From positions 124,001 to 188,000 of the forward strand of contig JAOTOL010001002.1 in NCBI GenBank assembly GCA_034440575.1: DNA of 64,000 nucleotides. The letters run 5' to 3'. Origin of the DNA: Imbricaverruca yamaguchii. Its lineage: Eukaryota > Arthropoda > Thecostraca > Neoverrucidae. A program made the translations under genes and the position numbers. Numbering within the stretch: position 1 is the stretch's first letter; each line of letters begins with the position of its first letter. Shown piece after piece: positions 44,027 through 57,240 of this stretch. The notes below the pieces were generated by a model. That model searched no databases. It worked only from the letters and a program-made list of their open reading frames with translations, and had not been told where the DNA came from.

Positions 44027-47000
44027 CGTCTCGGGGGGTTGAAGACCCCCCTCTAAAATCCTAACTAAGCATCGCACGAAAACGAGGTGTCATCGGAGAG
44101 ATCGACGAGTATGGTCCGGGTCCACCACACCCAAAACAAAAAATCCCCCACAGTGACGTCACCACGGGGGCTAGATTTTCACCTTTCACGACTTACATAC
44201 ACGACTTACACTTACTTTTTTTTTTTTTACTCTGGGAAGTTCATTTTGGGCGATATACGAAAAAACAAAATATATTTGGAACGAGAAAAGGACAGCGAAA
44301 TCGACCAGGGCTATTGTTATTTTGCCCCCCCCCCCACTGTTTTCTTTTTAATTTCACAATTCTGAGTTCTCAAGTTTTCTTTAATTTTTCTTTTCCAACG
44401 TGTAGAGCAGACCGAGAAACGTTGGAAGTCAACTTGCCCCAGTGTTGGAAAAAAACTGACGTTTGTTGGTGTCATGGATACCAATACATTATGTACTCCA
44501 GGATTGTGACTAGACTAAATGAAATATTTTGTACTCCAGAAGGGAAAACGAAGAACATTGTTTGCTCGAGTGCTACCACTCAAAGTCCATACCTGACAAC
44601 AACTAGCAGTTTCCGCGATCCCAGCGCGCCGACCATTCAACGTCACTACACATCCTTGAAAGGCAGTGTAAAGCGTACAGAGCATGCTCGTCGGTGTTGC
44701 GCTAAAACCCGTAAACGGCCTTGCTAAAACCGGCTACGAACAACTCGCGGCGCTTCACTTGTGAATAGACGCTATATTTGTGTGAATAAGGTGAGTAATT
44801 AATTCAATATTTATTCAATATTGATTCAATAGTTATTTAATATTGGTTCAATATTTATCAATATTTAATCTGATGATATATTTAGATTAATGAACATCTA
44901 TTTCATATACATTTTTGGATACTTGCGCTGGAGTACTCGCCAAGAAGTACCAGAAATCCCTAGTTGGCAAATCTGGGGGTACTTGGTATCGCCGGAGTAA
45001 ATATTTGAAGCCTGGTTTCGCCAGTAAGTGCTTTGAATGCGCAATCGAAGGTCGTTTTGTTAAAGGGACAACTTTTTTTTTAGACACAATGAGCCCATTC
45101 AATGCAAGAAAATCACTTCAAATTTCCTAAAATCCGCCCCGGAGCAAGCAAGTTCTCCGAGGCGATTACACCAAGAAACCGATTACAACAATAAATGTCA
45201 TTTGTGCACTTTTGCATGACTGTCGCATATTTTTTTTCGTAAATGTGTGCGAAGAAAAACATGCGCCTTGAAATATAACCGCATTTTGGGTTCACCGGTG
45301 TCAGTGAAGGGTACGTAATACATGTTCCGAAATTTACTCCGACCCATTCCCTGTTCCCCCGCGCCATGATCAGTTGTACTTCTAGGGCTGGGGTAGCGAA
45401 TCCGACCAGCTCTATCTAATAGGAAAAATAAAACGCCTGTGAGCGGTTTTACAGGGACAATTTGTACTCCCGTCTAGCAGCTCTAGATACTCCTAACTCG
45501 ATCCTTGCTTCAACTACATTCCAGACATGAATTAAACAAGTACATAAATGAATTTTTAATATTCATAAGAATCGTTTTCAATAATTTTTCAGCTTTTCCA
45601 TGCAAAATAACTGTTTCTTGGTGGTGAGAATAAAACTATTTTAGATGGATTGTTTTACCATAATTTTTATTAAACCATCATATATTCCAAAACAATAGTC
45701 CATCAATATCCAATAGTCACGTGGTGTTTGCTGTGCCAGGTGTGCGTTAAGCCGGTTCGTGGTGTCGGGTGTGCATTTGTGAACTTCCTTGACATCGATT
45801 AAGTATACTTTTGTTACCATTTTCTCTACCATTGCTCCTGAAGTTGGCTTATAACCCCATCCTTCGCTAATAATTTAACCACAGCCAATTTTGGGGTCCG
45901 AGGAAGAGCTGTGCATTATGCGTCGGTGGCGAATCGTACGCACAAACTCGGAATGGCTCAAAGGTTGACCGGCCCATGAAATGCATTTTGGGTGCTTGAA
46001 ATTTTGGACAACTGAAGTTAGCAATAATTCAAATTCATCGCGGGTGAACTGGCTCATTAATTGTGGGACTAGTCCTTCGGAAAAGTGATTGTTGAAGGAT
46101 GATCCCGGTGGTGTGGTCCGCCCAAGATGAGCGAGTGCGATTCATCCTGAGCTCTGCCAAGAGAAATGCTATTGGTGTATTCACATCACATCATGCCTAT
46201 TTATCATAAATATTTCTTTGTGAAATTTGGGAATACATCACCCACCTACACTCAGGCAATATCTATACACTTTGCAGATATCATGGGTATATTTTTTGAG
46301 TACTTTGGCTACTGAGGGCATTTCCCACTAGGTTGCATTCCTTGGCACAATTGCACGTATTCATGACTTAGCTTGCTGACATATTGCTGACTTAGCAGTT
46401 AGCTATATGTACATATGTTTGTGTGGTACATACAGCATGAAACGCTAACATTTATTTTAAATCCCATTAAAGCAATACTACCTGGTTATGGACAACTCAT
46501 TTTTTTAGTGCAGCAAAGTTTTTTTTACATGGCTTAGTTTGCCAAGATGTTTATGCATACAAAAATGCTAACAATGTTTATGCGTACAAAAATGCTAACA
46601 TTGGTTTTCAGTCCCACTAAAACAAGGTTAATTGTCAGCAAGTGCATAGCTATTTTTTGGAATCCAGCAAAAAAATTCGTACTCCAGCAAAAAAAAATTG
46701 GTACTGCACTACCAAGAAAAAAATATGGAAATCCTAAACTGACTTGCCGTAATGAAAAATGCTTACTTTAGCCAGAATCCTGTATTTGAACTGTGATGTG
46801 GCAAATACGCGAAATTTACATGTAGTCAAAAACGAAAAAAAAAATTCAACTCGTACGTTTTGTTGCGTCCGTAAAGATAAGGAAACGCTAAAAGTTTCAT
46901 TAAAACATATGTATCCGTCAAAGCGTGACGACTGGTTGAACTTTCTTGGAGGTGACCTCACTTGACCTTGACTAACTCGTTGACCTGACCTAATTTTTTT

Positions 47001-47117
47001 GAATCAGCATGTCAAATTGATGTGGGAAAAGGTGTGCCAAATTCTGGCGCGCTGCCGCGCGCCGTTCGTCCGCTATCCGCGAAAAACCTGAGGGGGTTAA
47101 AGACCTCCCCCGAGACG
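44027..47117 (-). mobile_element. Z1: 3.1-kb DNA element inserted in the Jockey endonuclease
   Basis: Ends are inverted: cgtctcggggggttgaagac (44027) and, on the other strand, cgtctcgggggaggtcttta (47117). Shares long segments with Z2 (52680-53560) and Z3 (54685-56140), such as gttggtgtcatg-ataccaatac, ccagaaatccctagt(t/c)ggcaa and cggagcaagcaagttctccg. The inner 45400-46600 is unique to this copy. A short plus-strand frame near 46840-46965 (FCCVRKDKETLK, KRDDWLNFLGG) faintly resembles a THAP-type start; weak. Confidence 0.75.
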
Positions 47118-47636
47118 GGACGGGTTAAGGAAAGCGGATTGTCGGGCGACAGCTTCGTCTCTTGTAGACAAGCGACTTCCGGGTTCATGTGATGCAGTAC
47201 AATCTGTAGCTACTGGAGACTGGTCCTGATGCCTGTACACTTGTAAAACAAAAGATGTGTTGACTAGTGATTGGGCCAATACGGACTAGTACACTAGACT
47301 AGGCTCGCAAGGTCTAAAAGTCAGTACGACCGGCCGCAGAATCGAGGCGACCAATCAGCCCTGTCCCAAGTGGGTGGGTTCTCGAGCGAGAACGTGGTGA
47401 CGCTTCTCCTTCCGGCGGGAAGCTGGTCGAAGGCGATACACGCTTTTGAGGAGCGTTCACGCGCGAAGGAGGGCGCATCTTGGGCGGGCTACTACTGCCA
47501 ACAGCCAAGATCCGGACGGGCCTTCCACCGGCCATCGCGGCGCCGGAGTGCCTGAGCTCGAAGGAACTGACTTGTCCACTCCTTGGCGGTTTGCTGCCCG
47601 GACTCCCTCCATTTCCGCAAGTCCCATTCGGGGGCG

Positions 47637-47790
47637 AGCGGCCTAGGGGTAAGTGGATCGTCTCACAATCGAAAGGTTGTGGGTTCGAGTCTCACCTGTC
47701 GCTACTCTTCGCCCGCGACTAATGGGCGTGAGATTGGCGACGCTACATGACTCAACGGTCGATGTGTCGTAAAGACCAATAACCAACCAA
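47637..47790 (+). mobile_element. tRNA-derived SINE, family 2, forward copy
   Basis: Head ggcctaggggtaagtggatc (box A region), box B ggttcgagtct (47682-47692), tRNA-Met-like arms with CAC at the anticodon position, body with cgactaatgggcgtgagatt, tail gtcgatgtgtcgtaaagacc then aataaccaaccaac. It lies within the Jockey ORF1-ORF2 region. Confidence 0.85.
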
Positions 47791-47799
47791 CTGCAAGTC

Positions 47800-49901
47800 T
47801 CATTCTCTTCGTCTCAAGGGGGCGCCTCTCATCTGTTGCCTCTGGAGACTCGCGTCCGGAATCGGTAGAGTCCTAATAGTGTTTGCGGCCGGCAACGTTG
47901 GTGCAGAGGTCGTGTTTCTCGGCAAGTTAGACGGAGGTGGAGGGGATCTTGAGCGGGAGGTGGTGGGAAGGGATGACATGGGGGCACTGGAGACTGGGGG
48001 CGAGGAGTTGAGCATCGCTGGGAGGGACTTTGTTGGTTTCTTAGTCCTTTGTACCAGTGTCCACTCACCCTTCAAGGAGACATTTTAGGCCGCTATCTGC
48101 ACCACCTGTGATGCCACCGAGGTCACATCTTCCCTGGGCGGGGTGTTCGGGCGTATCACCTTATCTGGTGAACGAAACTGACCAGAGGTCTGACTTCCTG
48201 CATCCGTCGCCGGTATGCAGATAATGCCAAACGTGTTAAGTAGGGCACTGAGTTGCGCAAGTAACTGGGTGGTGTTCGCATGCTGCCTTGTTGTGGGGAT
48301 CCTGGGAGGATCTCTCGCTGCCGCTGCACATGAGTTTTGGACGGGTTTCGTCATACGCCTCTCGGGGTTGACGAAACGAAAGTTGTCTGGTGCTCTTGAT
48401 GAAAAATATTTATTTCTCTCTAACGTACGCTGGCCAAGAACGGTCGTATGACGGATGCGGCACCCGGCCATTATCACAGTTAACACAACTCGGGTCCTTC
48501 GAGCTACAGTTGTCGCCAGTATGCTCTGGCGAACCACATTTCCCACACGCTGAGCGACCTCTGCAATGCTGTGTGGTGTAGCCGTACCGCTGGCATCGGT
48601 AGCAGTGCACGGGATTGGAGACAAACACCCTCACTTTAACGCTTATGTAGCTGACGGACATGGTGGCTGGCAAGTCAGTGGAGTAAAAAGTTAATATGAT
48701 ACTATTAGTTGGTGTCAAAACGCTTCCACGACGTGCCTTGTCCCTGTGTGCCTCTACTACACCGTAGAGGCACACAGGGACAAGTAGCTACACACAGGCA
48801 CACAGCTACGTACTAAGACAAGCCATCCACTATATCCTCTTCAGACACTTCTCAGGTCATAACAGTTAATCACTCCCTTCGATTGGTTTTTGGTCCTGTG
48901 TGGTTGCACAGTGATCGGAATAGTAATTTCGTGTCGTCCATCCTGGTCTCTAATTGTATACTTAAACTCGGTGATCCCTAGCACATTTCTTGCCGCCCCC
49001 CCCCCCTCCCCGATGTCTCCCAGGTCACAGCCGCGTTTGCGTTGAAAAGGTGACAGTGAGGAGAGCGCATTCCCAGGTTCCTTCGAGGTGAGAACCAGAA
49101 CTCGAGGAGATCGTGGCCTCGATATTAAGGCCGACATTTGGCTGGTTCTGGGGGTTCCGACCACGCGTTGTCGATGTGGTACGGGATTTGGGAGGCTCAA
49201 GATGGCACGCCTCCGCAGACGTCGGGTCGGGGTCCCGACTACCTCTAGGGTAGCCAGGGCTTGGGTCCCTGATCAAGAACCCGGGGGGATATTGGGTGTT
49301 AGAAGAATCCACGAAGTATGCTTGGTTTCTGCCCTGCGGACGTTCTACCACTGTTGCCCAACTGGGGGAGGGGGGGGAGCCTGTGCCTCGAAGGCGGGAG
49401 GACGCCAAACGTCCGCGGAGCTATACGGGGCAGACGACGCCATCACCCGGCCGGGAGAGAGACTCACCACCCCGACCGGGATCCAGCGCCGCCCACCCCT
49501 TGACCCCAGCAGGCCGGTCCGGCAGGCACTAGGCCAAGACCCAGGCGACCAGTCACTTGACCGGTGTGAGGCCCCACGGGCCCGCCCGCCCCTCCGGGAT
49601 ATCATGATCAAAGAGGCGTGTTGGTCCCCTGTCACAACTATCACCGTGCGACGGGGGACCTCAGCCTCCAGGACTCCCGTCAACCCCGATAAAACTGAGC
49701 TGGTGGGCAGGATCGGGGAAGTTGCCCTGCCTGCTCATAGTTGGGATACTTGATGTTGCAGGGGAAGGTGAAGGATATGGATGTTGAGAAAGGATGGACA
49801 TTGGGATGGGAGTGTACGGATGGAAGGACGAGTGAGGCACTCCTAGTCTGACCCCTCGCCGGATCAGATGGACTGGGATTCGGGGTCCTTAGGGCACTCA
49901 A
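47800..49901 (-). pseudogene. Jockey-like ORF1 with CCHC zinc knuckles
   Basis: Minus-strand nucleic-acid-binding protein of a Jockey-like element, in several frames. The knuckle region (48690-48480) reads CYRCQRYGYTTQHC (first knuckle, His replaced by Tyr), CGKCGSPEHTGDNC (perfect CX2CX4HX4C) and a partial CVNCDNGRVPHPSYDRSWP. Upstream is a Pro/Ser/Arg-rich region, downstream VVEAHRD-type sequence containing a 21-bp hairpin. The end of the ORF is interrupted by frame changes near 48080. Confidence 0.75.
48737..48784. repeat. Perfect 21-bp inverted repeat, 6-nt loop
   Basis: cttgtccctgtgtgcctcta + c (48737-48757), loop tacacc, exact complement 48764-48784. It lies in the Jockey ORF1 and adds extra sequence at the frame, so it arose after insertion. 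Confidence 0.96.
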
Positions 49902-50371
49902 TCTCCCTCACTGCGTAAAGGTGGTGCCTCGTCGAGGGGGGACATGAATAGAAATATGAATCGCCGACAAATAATCATGAACAATGTGGCCAAATTGTTA
50001 TAAATGCCATCACAAGGAATTATATTCTTCATAGCATCAGTGTTTGGCTTGTTTCTAAATGCAGAATACATGCATTCCCTTTTACGGGCTCATGCTCACA
50101 CCAGTTTGCACGCACATGATTCCAGGGCATTCTAACAGCACATGTTAGCCATGTCAGAATTTCACAATACAATCTATATGTTTGTCTGGACATTCGGGTG
50201 CATCAACTGCACATAAGACACTCACTGTTTGAATCCAATCAAACATCCATTGAGTCATCACCCTTCTGTTCAGAAAATAATCATAGCATTACTGGATTAC
50301 CCAATCCCACTACTGAGAGCCAGACTGTGTGCAATATTTCCAAATGCAATCCCAGTATGATTGGAACTTAC

Positions 50372-50475
50372 TGGTTCCTTGTGTCCTGTTCACCAGAGTC
50401 TTGCCCATCTGGCGGACCTTGAAGTTAGAAGGTGCCTTGATGTCATACCAATCCTTCCGGGTGAATGGATCAACC
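50372..50475 (-). CDS. RPS3A: Ribosomal protein S3a (eS1), exon 2
   Basis: Acceptor tttccatag, 104 nt, donor A|GTAAGT. Encodes [20 protein letters not shown] and [14 protein letters not shown], the most conserved block of the family. Confidence 0.97.
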
Positions 50476-51848
50476 CTATGGAAAGAGATACGATGTAACA
50501 CAATGGCAACTACTATTACTGAAATGGGTACACAATTTGCATGCTGCATCATATGTAACCTGATTCTACCCTGGAATACATGGGTTGAAGTGGTATTATA
50601 AAACTAGCATACAAATGATAACAAGGGCATATATAGAACATTGTTGTGAAGTACATGGCATCATTGTTGTTGAAGAAAACAAATTGTTCAATTTCATCAC
50701 CAAGTTCTAACTGGGACAATTCTTAATGACAGTCATGTCGCATTAGGTGAAAAAAATGTCTTCTTTCAGGTGTGAGATGTTGAAAGGAGCACAGTAGAAT
50801 GTCAAAATGTCCCATGAAGTTAGTGTCATCTGTCAGGATAGGAAGAATGATATGCATAAACTATGCTATGAACTGGCATTGTATGTCATCACATTTATAC
50901 GTAATTCCTTTACCTGAAATTGAATTGTGAAATGTTAGTGCATCACCATCCTTAATCAACCACATGCATACGCTACTTATGAGATACTGTTGGAAATGAG
51001 AAGCCAAATACTTTATAAGCATGCATCAAGGAGCAGGATGTTCGTCACATTAATATAGTGCACTGCCCTGCTAAACCAGTTATCAAACACCTTTGTCCTG
51101 GTTCACCTTCCATAGGATGATGGGAGCCCAGACACTATGACCTGGAATGACTGAGAAAAGGTGAACAAGATGACTACAAATGTCCCCACATCAGTGGAGT
51201 TCATGGTTAAGATCTGAGAAACATACATATATGTGTACATCAATGTCTGTCTGTACATCCACCCACATCTTGTTGATAGCAGAGTTGGGATTTTGTTCAT
51301 GTAGGTAGTGTGGTGGTGGTGGATTGGAGTTCAGGGGCGCGTCGACATCTAGGGTCATTTTGCGCCCATATGTAGGTAGTGTTAGTTTTGTTCATGGCAG
51401 CCAGTTATTACCAGTCAAAACCAGTAAAATGGCAGGAAGAATAGAGGCCATGTGAACCATGTTAAAAAAGGTGTCATGTGGACTATGCCAAAGAAGTGCC
51501 ACGTGGACTCTCACTCTGTCAAATATTGCCAATATTTGATGCATTACTCACAATGTATGATGTGATAATCTACCAGATATTATCTGGACCATTATATAGA
51601 TATAGATAGATTAGATATTCCAAATAATCTTCCCATCTTCCATCCTTATTTCAGATAGTCAATTGTTAGCATCATTTGATCAGCCAAGCCATATTGAAAA
51701 ATACTATTTTTTGTCCCAAGAATTTAACTTGTTTGCCTGCCAGCCCACCTGAGTCATGACGGTTTGAATTGAACTACTGTAGCACTGGCTTGAAGCTGTA
51801 GTGCAAATATTTCCAGTTAAGAGTGTGCATTATCAACTCCATCCTTCA

Positions 51849-51904
51849 CTTGTATGCATGTATGTATGTATGTATGTATATATGTATACATGTATATATG
51901 TATG

Positions 51905-51945
<41 letters not shown>
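51849..51945. repeat. Compound (TGTA)n and (TA)n microsatellite
   Basis: gcatgtatgtatgtatgtat then a long perfect TA run. Confidence 0.96.
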
Positions 51946-51948
<3 letters not shown>

Positions 51949-52249
51949 CCTGGTCCAAAAAGACAAATTCAAAAATTGTTAGCTCCACAAGTTTTATTCA
52001 TAAATAACACTGTTCATAAATAACATTCGGACCAATTGTCAGGAAATTTCGTTCAATTTTAGGGGTCGAGCAAAAAGGTGTATTTTTTCCGACAGAAGAG
52101 AAACTGAAGGTATGGTATGTTTTGCTCCTTGTTCGCATAGCATAGCTCCTATTTTCTATGAAAGCAAAATAACCTTAATAAATACTAATGCTTCATCGTG
52201 CCAACTTGAATGACGAAATGAGGTGGGACTTCAACATGTCCCTCTACAA

Positions 52250-53560
52250 TTCAGCAACCATACTCTTTCACCAGTTCCCTCTTGGTCGGAGCAGGGAGGT
52301 GGCGATGGTGATTATCCACGAGGCGGAGTAGGTATTGTTTTTGCTCTTCGTCCTTGGTCAGCGATGTGTTGAAGGTATGGATGGGAGAAACGGGTCTTTC
52401 TGCTGCATTGTTAACGACATTCAAAGAACCCGCAGACTTCTTCATCTCCAGGAACGGTGTTCGTCTCCCACTTTCCGGGGTCTTCCTTCAAGGACGATTT
52501 TGCATTCTCCTTCCCCTGCTCAGCAATGACGTTAAGCACCTTCAGCGTCCTCTTGGTCACGAACTCGTCCAGCCAAACTCCGATCTCTGGGACTCCTTGC
52601 AAGCGACGGGAGCACCATGACTTCTTCCGCTCAAGGCTGGTCACCATCTTGTGTTTCGTCATCACGTCCACCGTGGCAGTGTTGGAAGAACTGACATTTG
52701 TTGGTGTCATGCATACCAATACATTATGTACTCCAGGATTGTGACTAGACTAAATGAAATATTTTGTACTCCATAAGGGAAAACGAGGAACAACATTGTT
52801 TGGTCGGGTGCTACCAATCAAAGTACATACCTGAAAATAACTAGCAGTTTCAGCGATCCCTGCACGCCGACCAGTCAACGTCACAATACAAAGCGTACTG
52901 CAATGCTCGTCGGTGTTGCGCTAAAAACTATGCGCAACTGGCGGCACTTCACATGTGTGGAGATGCTATATTTGTGTCAATAATTAATTAAATATTGATT
53001 CAATATTGATCAATATTTATTTTTATATATGATATATTTAAATTAATCAATGTATATTTGATATTAATTTTTAGATACTTGTGCTGGAGTGCTCACCAAC
53101 AAGTACCAGAAATCCCTAGTCGGCAAATCTGGGGGGTACTTGGTATCGCTCTAGTAAATACTTTAAGCCTCGCATGGCCATTAAGCCATCTTGAATGCAC
53201 AATCGAAGGTCATTTTTTTAAAAGGACAACTTTTTAAACACCATGACCCCATTCAATGCAAGAAAATCGCTTCAAATTTACCAAAATCGGCCTCGGAGCA
53301 AGCAAGTTCTCCGAAGCGATTACACCAAGAAACCAATGCCATTTGTGCACTTATGCATGACTGACAATTTTTTTTTTGTAAATGTGTGCGAAGATAAATC
53401 ATGCGCCTTGAAATATAACTGCATTTGGGGTTCATCAGTGTCAGTGTCAGTCAAAATTTACTCCGAGCTATCACTTGTCCGCCTGCCCCATGATCAGCTG
53501 TACCTTCAGTGCTGGGGCAAACGTATCCGACCAGCTCTATTTAACACCGCCATCCCTGCC
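52250..53560 (-). mobile_element. Z2: copy of the Z family with remains of a transposon protein
   Basis: 52680-53530 matches Z1 44430-45330. On its left, minus-strand frames give WCSRRLQGVPEIGVWLDEFV, VTKRTLKVLNVIAEQGKEN and, after a frame change, GSLNVVNNAAERPVS and SLTKDEEQKQYLLRLVDNHH, the C-terminal part of a transposon protein common in invertebrates; superfamily not assigned. The last frame ends at TAA-like KEYGC stop, 52251. Confidence 0.65.
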
Positions 53561-54684
53561 AGGGTAAGAAGCAGTGTTGCCAGAATCAGAGGTTTCCCCG
53601 AAATCTAGGATTTGGCCATCCGTTTCAGTGAACATTTTTGAAATCAGAGGTTTTTCGTTTCTAGAGGTAAATCTAGAGGCTATAAAGCACCGTGCATAGA
53701 AATGAATTTGTATTGATAATTTGTAGAGATATATGCATTTATTTCATTTAGTAAATTTTCATGTTTTTTCTTCCTTTTCTTTTATTCATTTGTACTCACA
53801 AATATATCGCCCATGCAGGGCCGGAGAGAGGGGGAAGATCACGACCCCCTGAAATAAGAAAATAGCGTTTGCCCCATCCCCCCCTATCACCTCACCCACA
53901 TCAAACAATCTGCGGTGACGCTTCGTCGCTTATCGCCACACGCGGGCTCCTGAATGCGTCACGCCCCACATACCTAGCTGTGACAACTACCGACTAAAAT
54001 CGTGAACAGGACAGTGGAAGAATATGCAAGCGCCTGAAGATCTGAGCAACTTTATTTATCACAGACTAGCCAGGTCCGTGTCATTTTATTCTTTATGCAT
54101 GTATGAATCGGATGAGGGAATGCACCTCCCCAGGTCACACATTTTTAAAGTATCCTTAGCATGGGTTTGCATACCCTGGTTACGCTCGGTCCAGCCCCCC
54201 ACCCCACCCCTCCATGCAAAACGTAATTTATGGACGGCCGCTAAGGCGTGGATCCAGGAATTCCCCCGGTGGGGTAGGGGCGGAATGTTAACTGTCGAAC
54301 CGCGTTCCTGCCCCTCCCCTCATGCATTCACACCTGGATATCTCGACCCGGCTGGAAAAAAAAGCGAATACAATTTTCATAGGGAATTCTAGAGGGCTTT
54401 TGAAAACATCAGGTTTCTAGAAGTTTTTGATACCAAATCTGAATGTTTTTCATCACGGCTGTCTGGCAACAGTGGTTAGAAGCGGTTGGCGCCAGTACCA
54501 GCTTCTGGGTGCGACGAGGGGCCGCGATATCGACCAACAAGTGAGACCGGTGGAATTTTCCCAATAAGTCCCGATCCAGGTGGGCGCACATGACACGACT
54601 CCAAATGGCCTACTGACATGGGTCAGGAAAGAAGAACCACAGATGGTCTCGACCGATGAACATTATCAATTAAATTTAAACCTC

Positions 54685-56140
54685 TCGGATTGTCTTGGGT
54701 GGTCTTCAATCGCCCCCTCAGGTTTTTCGTGGACAGTGAATGAAAGGCGTGAGGCAGCGCGCCAAAATTTGGCATACCTTTTCCACATTAATTTGGCATG
54801 CTGTTCAAAGTTGTTTAAGTAAGGCCATCTAAGGTCAACGAGTTAGTCAGGGTCAAGTGAGATCACTTCCAAAAAAGCTCAACCAGTTGTCACGCTTTAA
54901 CGGACACAGATATTTTAACGAAAAACTTTCAGCGTATCCTTAGGGATGCAACAAAACTTACCAGAGGAATATGTTTCTTCTTCCATTTTTGACTACTTAA
55001 TAATTTTGAATATTTGCTTATTAGTTAAAATTGAAGTTTCTGTCTAAAGTAAGCATTTTTTATGAGAGCGAGTTGACTTCCAACAATGTTTCTCAGTCTG
55101 CTCTACCCATTAGAAGAGGAAACTGAAGAAAACTTGAAAACTCAATTTCGAAATTTCAACAAAAATCTTTGGGGGTGGTCCTGGTTGATTTCGCTGTCCT
55201 TTTGATCCCAATTTTTTTTTTTTTATTGTACTCCAGCTTAAAATGTCATACTTCAGCTAAAACATTTTGTACCCCACTACCAAGAAAAAATATGGAAACC
55301 CTACACTGCCCCAAAAGCAGTTATATTTCAAGGTGCATGATTTACATTTGCACACATTTACAAGAAATTATTTGAGTCATGCATAAGTGCACAAATGTCA
55401 TTGGTTTCTTGGTGTAATCGCCTTGGAGAACTTTCTTGCTCCGGGGCCGATTTTTTAAATTTGAAGTGATTTTCTTGCATTGAACAGGCTCATTGTCTAA
55501 AAAAAACTTCTCTTTAACAAAATGACCTTCAATTGCACCTACAAGGCACCTTATTGGCCAAACGAGTATTTACTCCGGAGTGTATTTACCAAGTACCCCA
55601 GATTTGCCAAATAGGGATTTCTGGTACTTCTTGGCAAACACTCCAGCACAAGTATCAAAAAACATATATTGAATAGATATTGATCAATCTAAATATATTA
55701 TATATAACAATAGACATTGATGAATATTGAATCAACATTAAATAAATATTGAATTAATGATGGACTATGTTGACACAAATAGTGTCTCATCTAGTCTTCT
55801 TACATGACATGAAGAGACGCCATTTGTGTGGTGCGGCGACGTTTTTGGAGCATAAATGGTGCTAAAAACCTGACAACACTAATACCAACAGATCCAAATG
55901 TCATCTAGTTCTATTGTGGCCATTGACGGGTCAGTGATTTGGTACTGCTGCAACGGCTATTTGTCTTCAGGTATGGACTTTGAGTGGTTGCCCAAACAGG
56001 TTGACCAAACAATATTGTTCTTCCTTTTCCCTTCTGGAGTACAAAATATTTCATTTAGTCTAGTCACTATCATGGAGTACAAAATGTATTGGTATACCTG
56101 ACACCAACAAACACCAGTTTTTCCAACAATGAATTGCAAG
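54685..56140 (+). mobile_element. Z3: copy of the Z family, opposite orientation
   Basis: Starts ctcggattgtcttgggtggt + cttcaatcgccccctcagg, a decayed Z end. 54720-54920 matches 46900-47090 of Z1, and 55220-56140 matches the complement of 44430-45330 and 46640-46740. The internal order agrees with Z1 minus its unique middle. Confidence 0.7.
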
Positions 56141-56639
56141 CACTCATTTCCACAGCAAATGATTACTTTTCAGTTGGCAAAGAAATACAGCATCATAATC
56201 TTCACTCTACAAATATACCCAGTGGCATATAATTATCAGTACCTGGTGTCACAGACATGATGAAGAAATTCAACCCTGCATGCACTTGATTCAATGCTCA
56301 TTAACATATAATACTTTTTTCAGCTTAATTCCATACTCATTCCAGACAATGAATATTTCACATGACACATCTGAAGCCTTTCATTAAGACTGGAAGTTCC
56401 TTATGATGCTGTTAATGTTAACAGCAGCACTGGCAATGTCTACAAGTTTTGATGACATGGTGGAAAAGTCTGTTCAGGATTCTGGTTTTCCAGTTAGGTT
56501 AACCTATATTATGCCATATCTTTATATATTATGCTGCACTATCCTAGTCTGGGTTAGGTCATTTTCTTTATTCCATGATTTATTAACTTACTAGTCTGTA
56601 GACAAACCGCATGCAGACATGCACACCACTTGTATCTGT

Positions 56640-57240
56640 GCAAACTTTGTTGACTGATTTTTGTGATGGTAAAGATATACTTATTTTAGATTTTACTTTA
56701 TCATCAGTGCACTGGTCAGATGGTGTTGCTGACAGTATTACTCCCAGATAGGCTTTTTGTTGACATAGACTGGGCCTGACTCAATGGATTTACCATCCAA
56801 CATTTGTAAATTCTGGCAACATGCCAGATTTAATTTTAAACATTTTTGAAGTAGACAGGGTTCGGACAGGTAGAAATCTTGGCTCCCTTTCCCCAAACAT
56901 GCAGCACTGTCAAATTGCTTTAATTGACTGTTTTACAGTTGATGTGAAGCCCAAATAATCCACCAGACTGTTTTAATTAACTATTAGGTTTCCAGGCATA
57001 ACAAAAATATCTAGCAATACAAGCACTCAAAAGGTCTTCGCACAGACGAACACTACATAATCATTAAGGAACATCTGGCTGAATATGACTGGAGTCTTGA
57101 GTTTCAGTATTTAGACACTAGTAGAATGTACAAAAAGGGCCTATAAATATTATCAGCTCTTGGAAATTTATACATACCAGGTGTTGTCACCAAAGGGGGT
57201 TTGACCTTCTCAAGTTTATTACCCAGGTGAAAGGATAGTG
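56640..57240 (+). pseudogene. Type B non-LTR endonuclease-linker fragment, copy 1
   Basis: Parallel to 17280-17700: gactgatttttgtgatgg, tcatcagtgcactggtcag, catttgtaaattctggcaac, then the linker to RT (LAEYDWSLEFQYLDTSRM). Multiple lesions. Confidence 0.7.

Larger units (their letters stand above)
42230..49905 (-). mobile_element. Jockey-like non-LTR retrotransposon, split by insertion of Z1
   Basis: Minus-strand element in RPS3A intron 2. ORF1 lies at 49.9-47.8 kb, ORF2 endonuclease at 47230-47118 and 44026-43140, RT start at 43100-42510. The ORF2 frame is interrupted by the Z1 DNA element (44027-47117) and there is a SINE at 47637-47790. The RT is truncated after ITSCLCKLMERLVN. Confidence 0.8.
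49905..52240. other. RPS3A introns 2/1 around exon 2, mostly unique sequence
   Basis: Apart from exon 2 (50475-50372), a SINE-tail module at 51320-51369 (ggagttcaggggcgcgtcga, catctagggtcatttt, gcgccca) and a (TATG)n/(TA)n microsatellite at 51849-51945, I see no gene or clear element. Confidence 0.5.

Noticed and set aside
47640..47712. Possible functional tRNA gene.
   Set aside because: tRNA-like arms and boxes are present but the acceptor stem does not close, and the same head recurs with a common tail at 39195-39045: it is a SINE.
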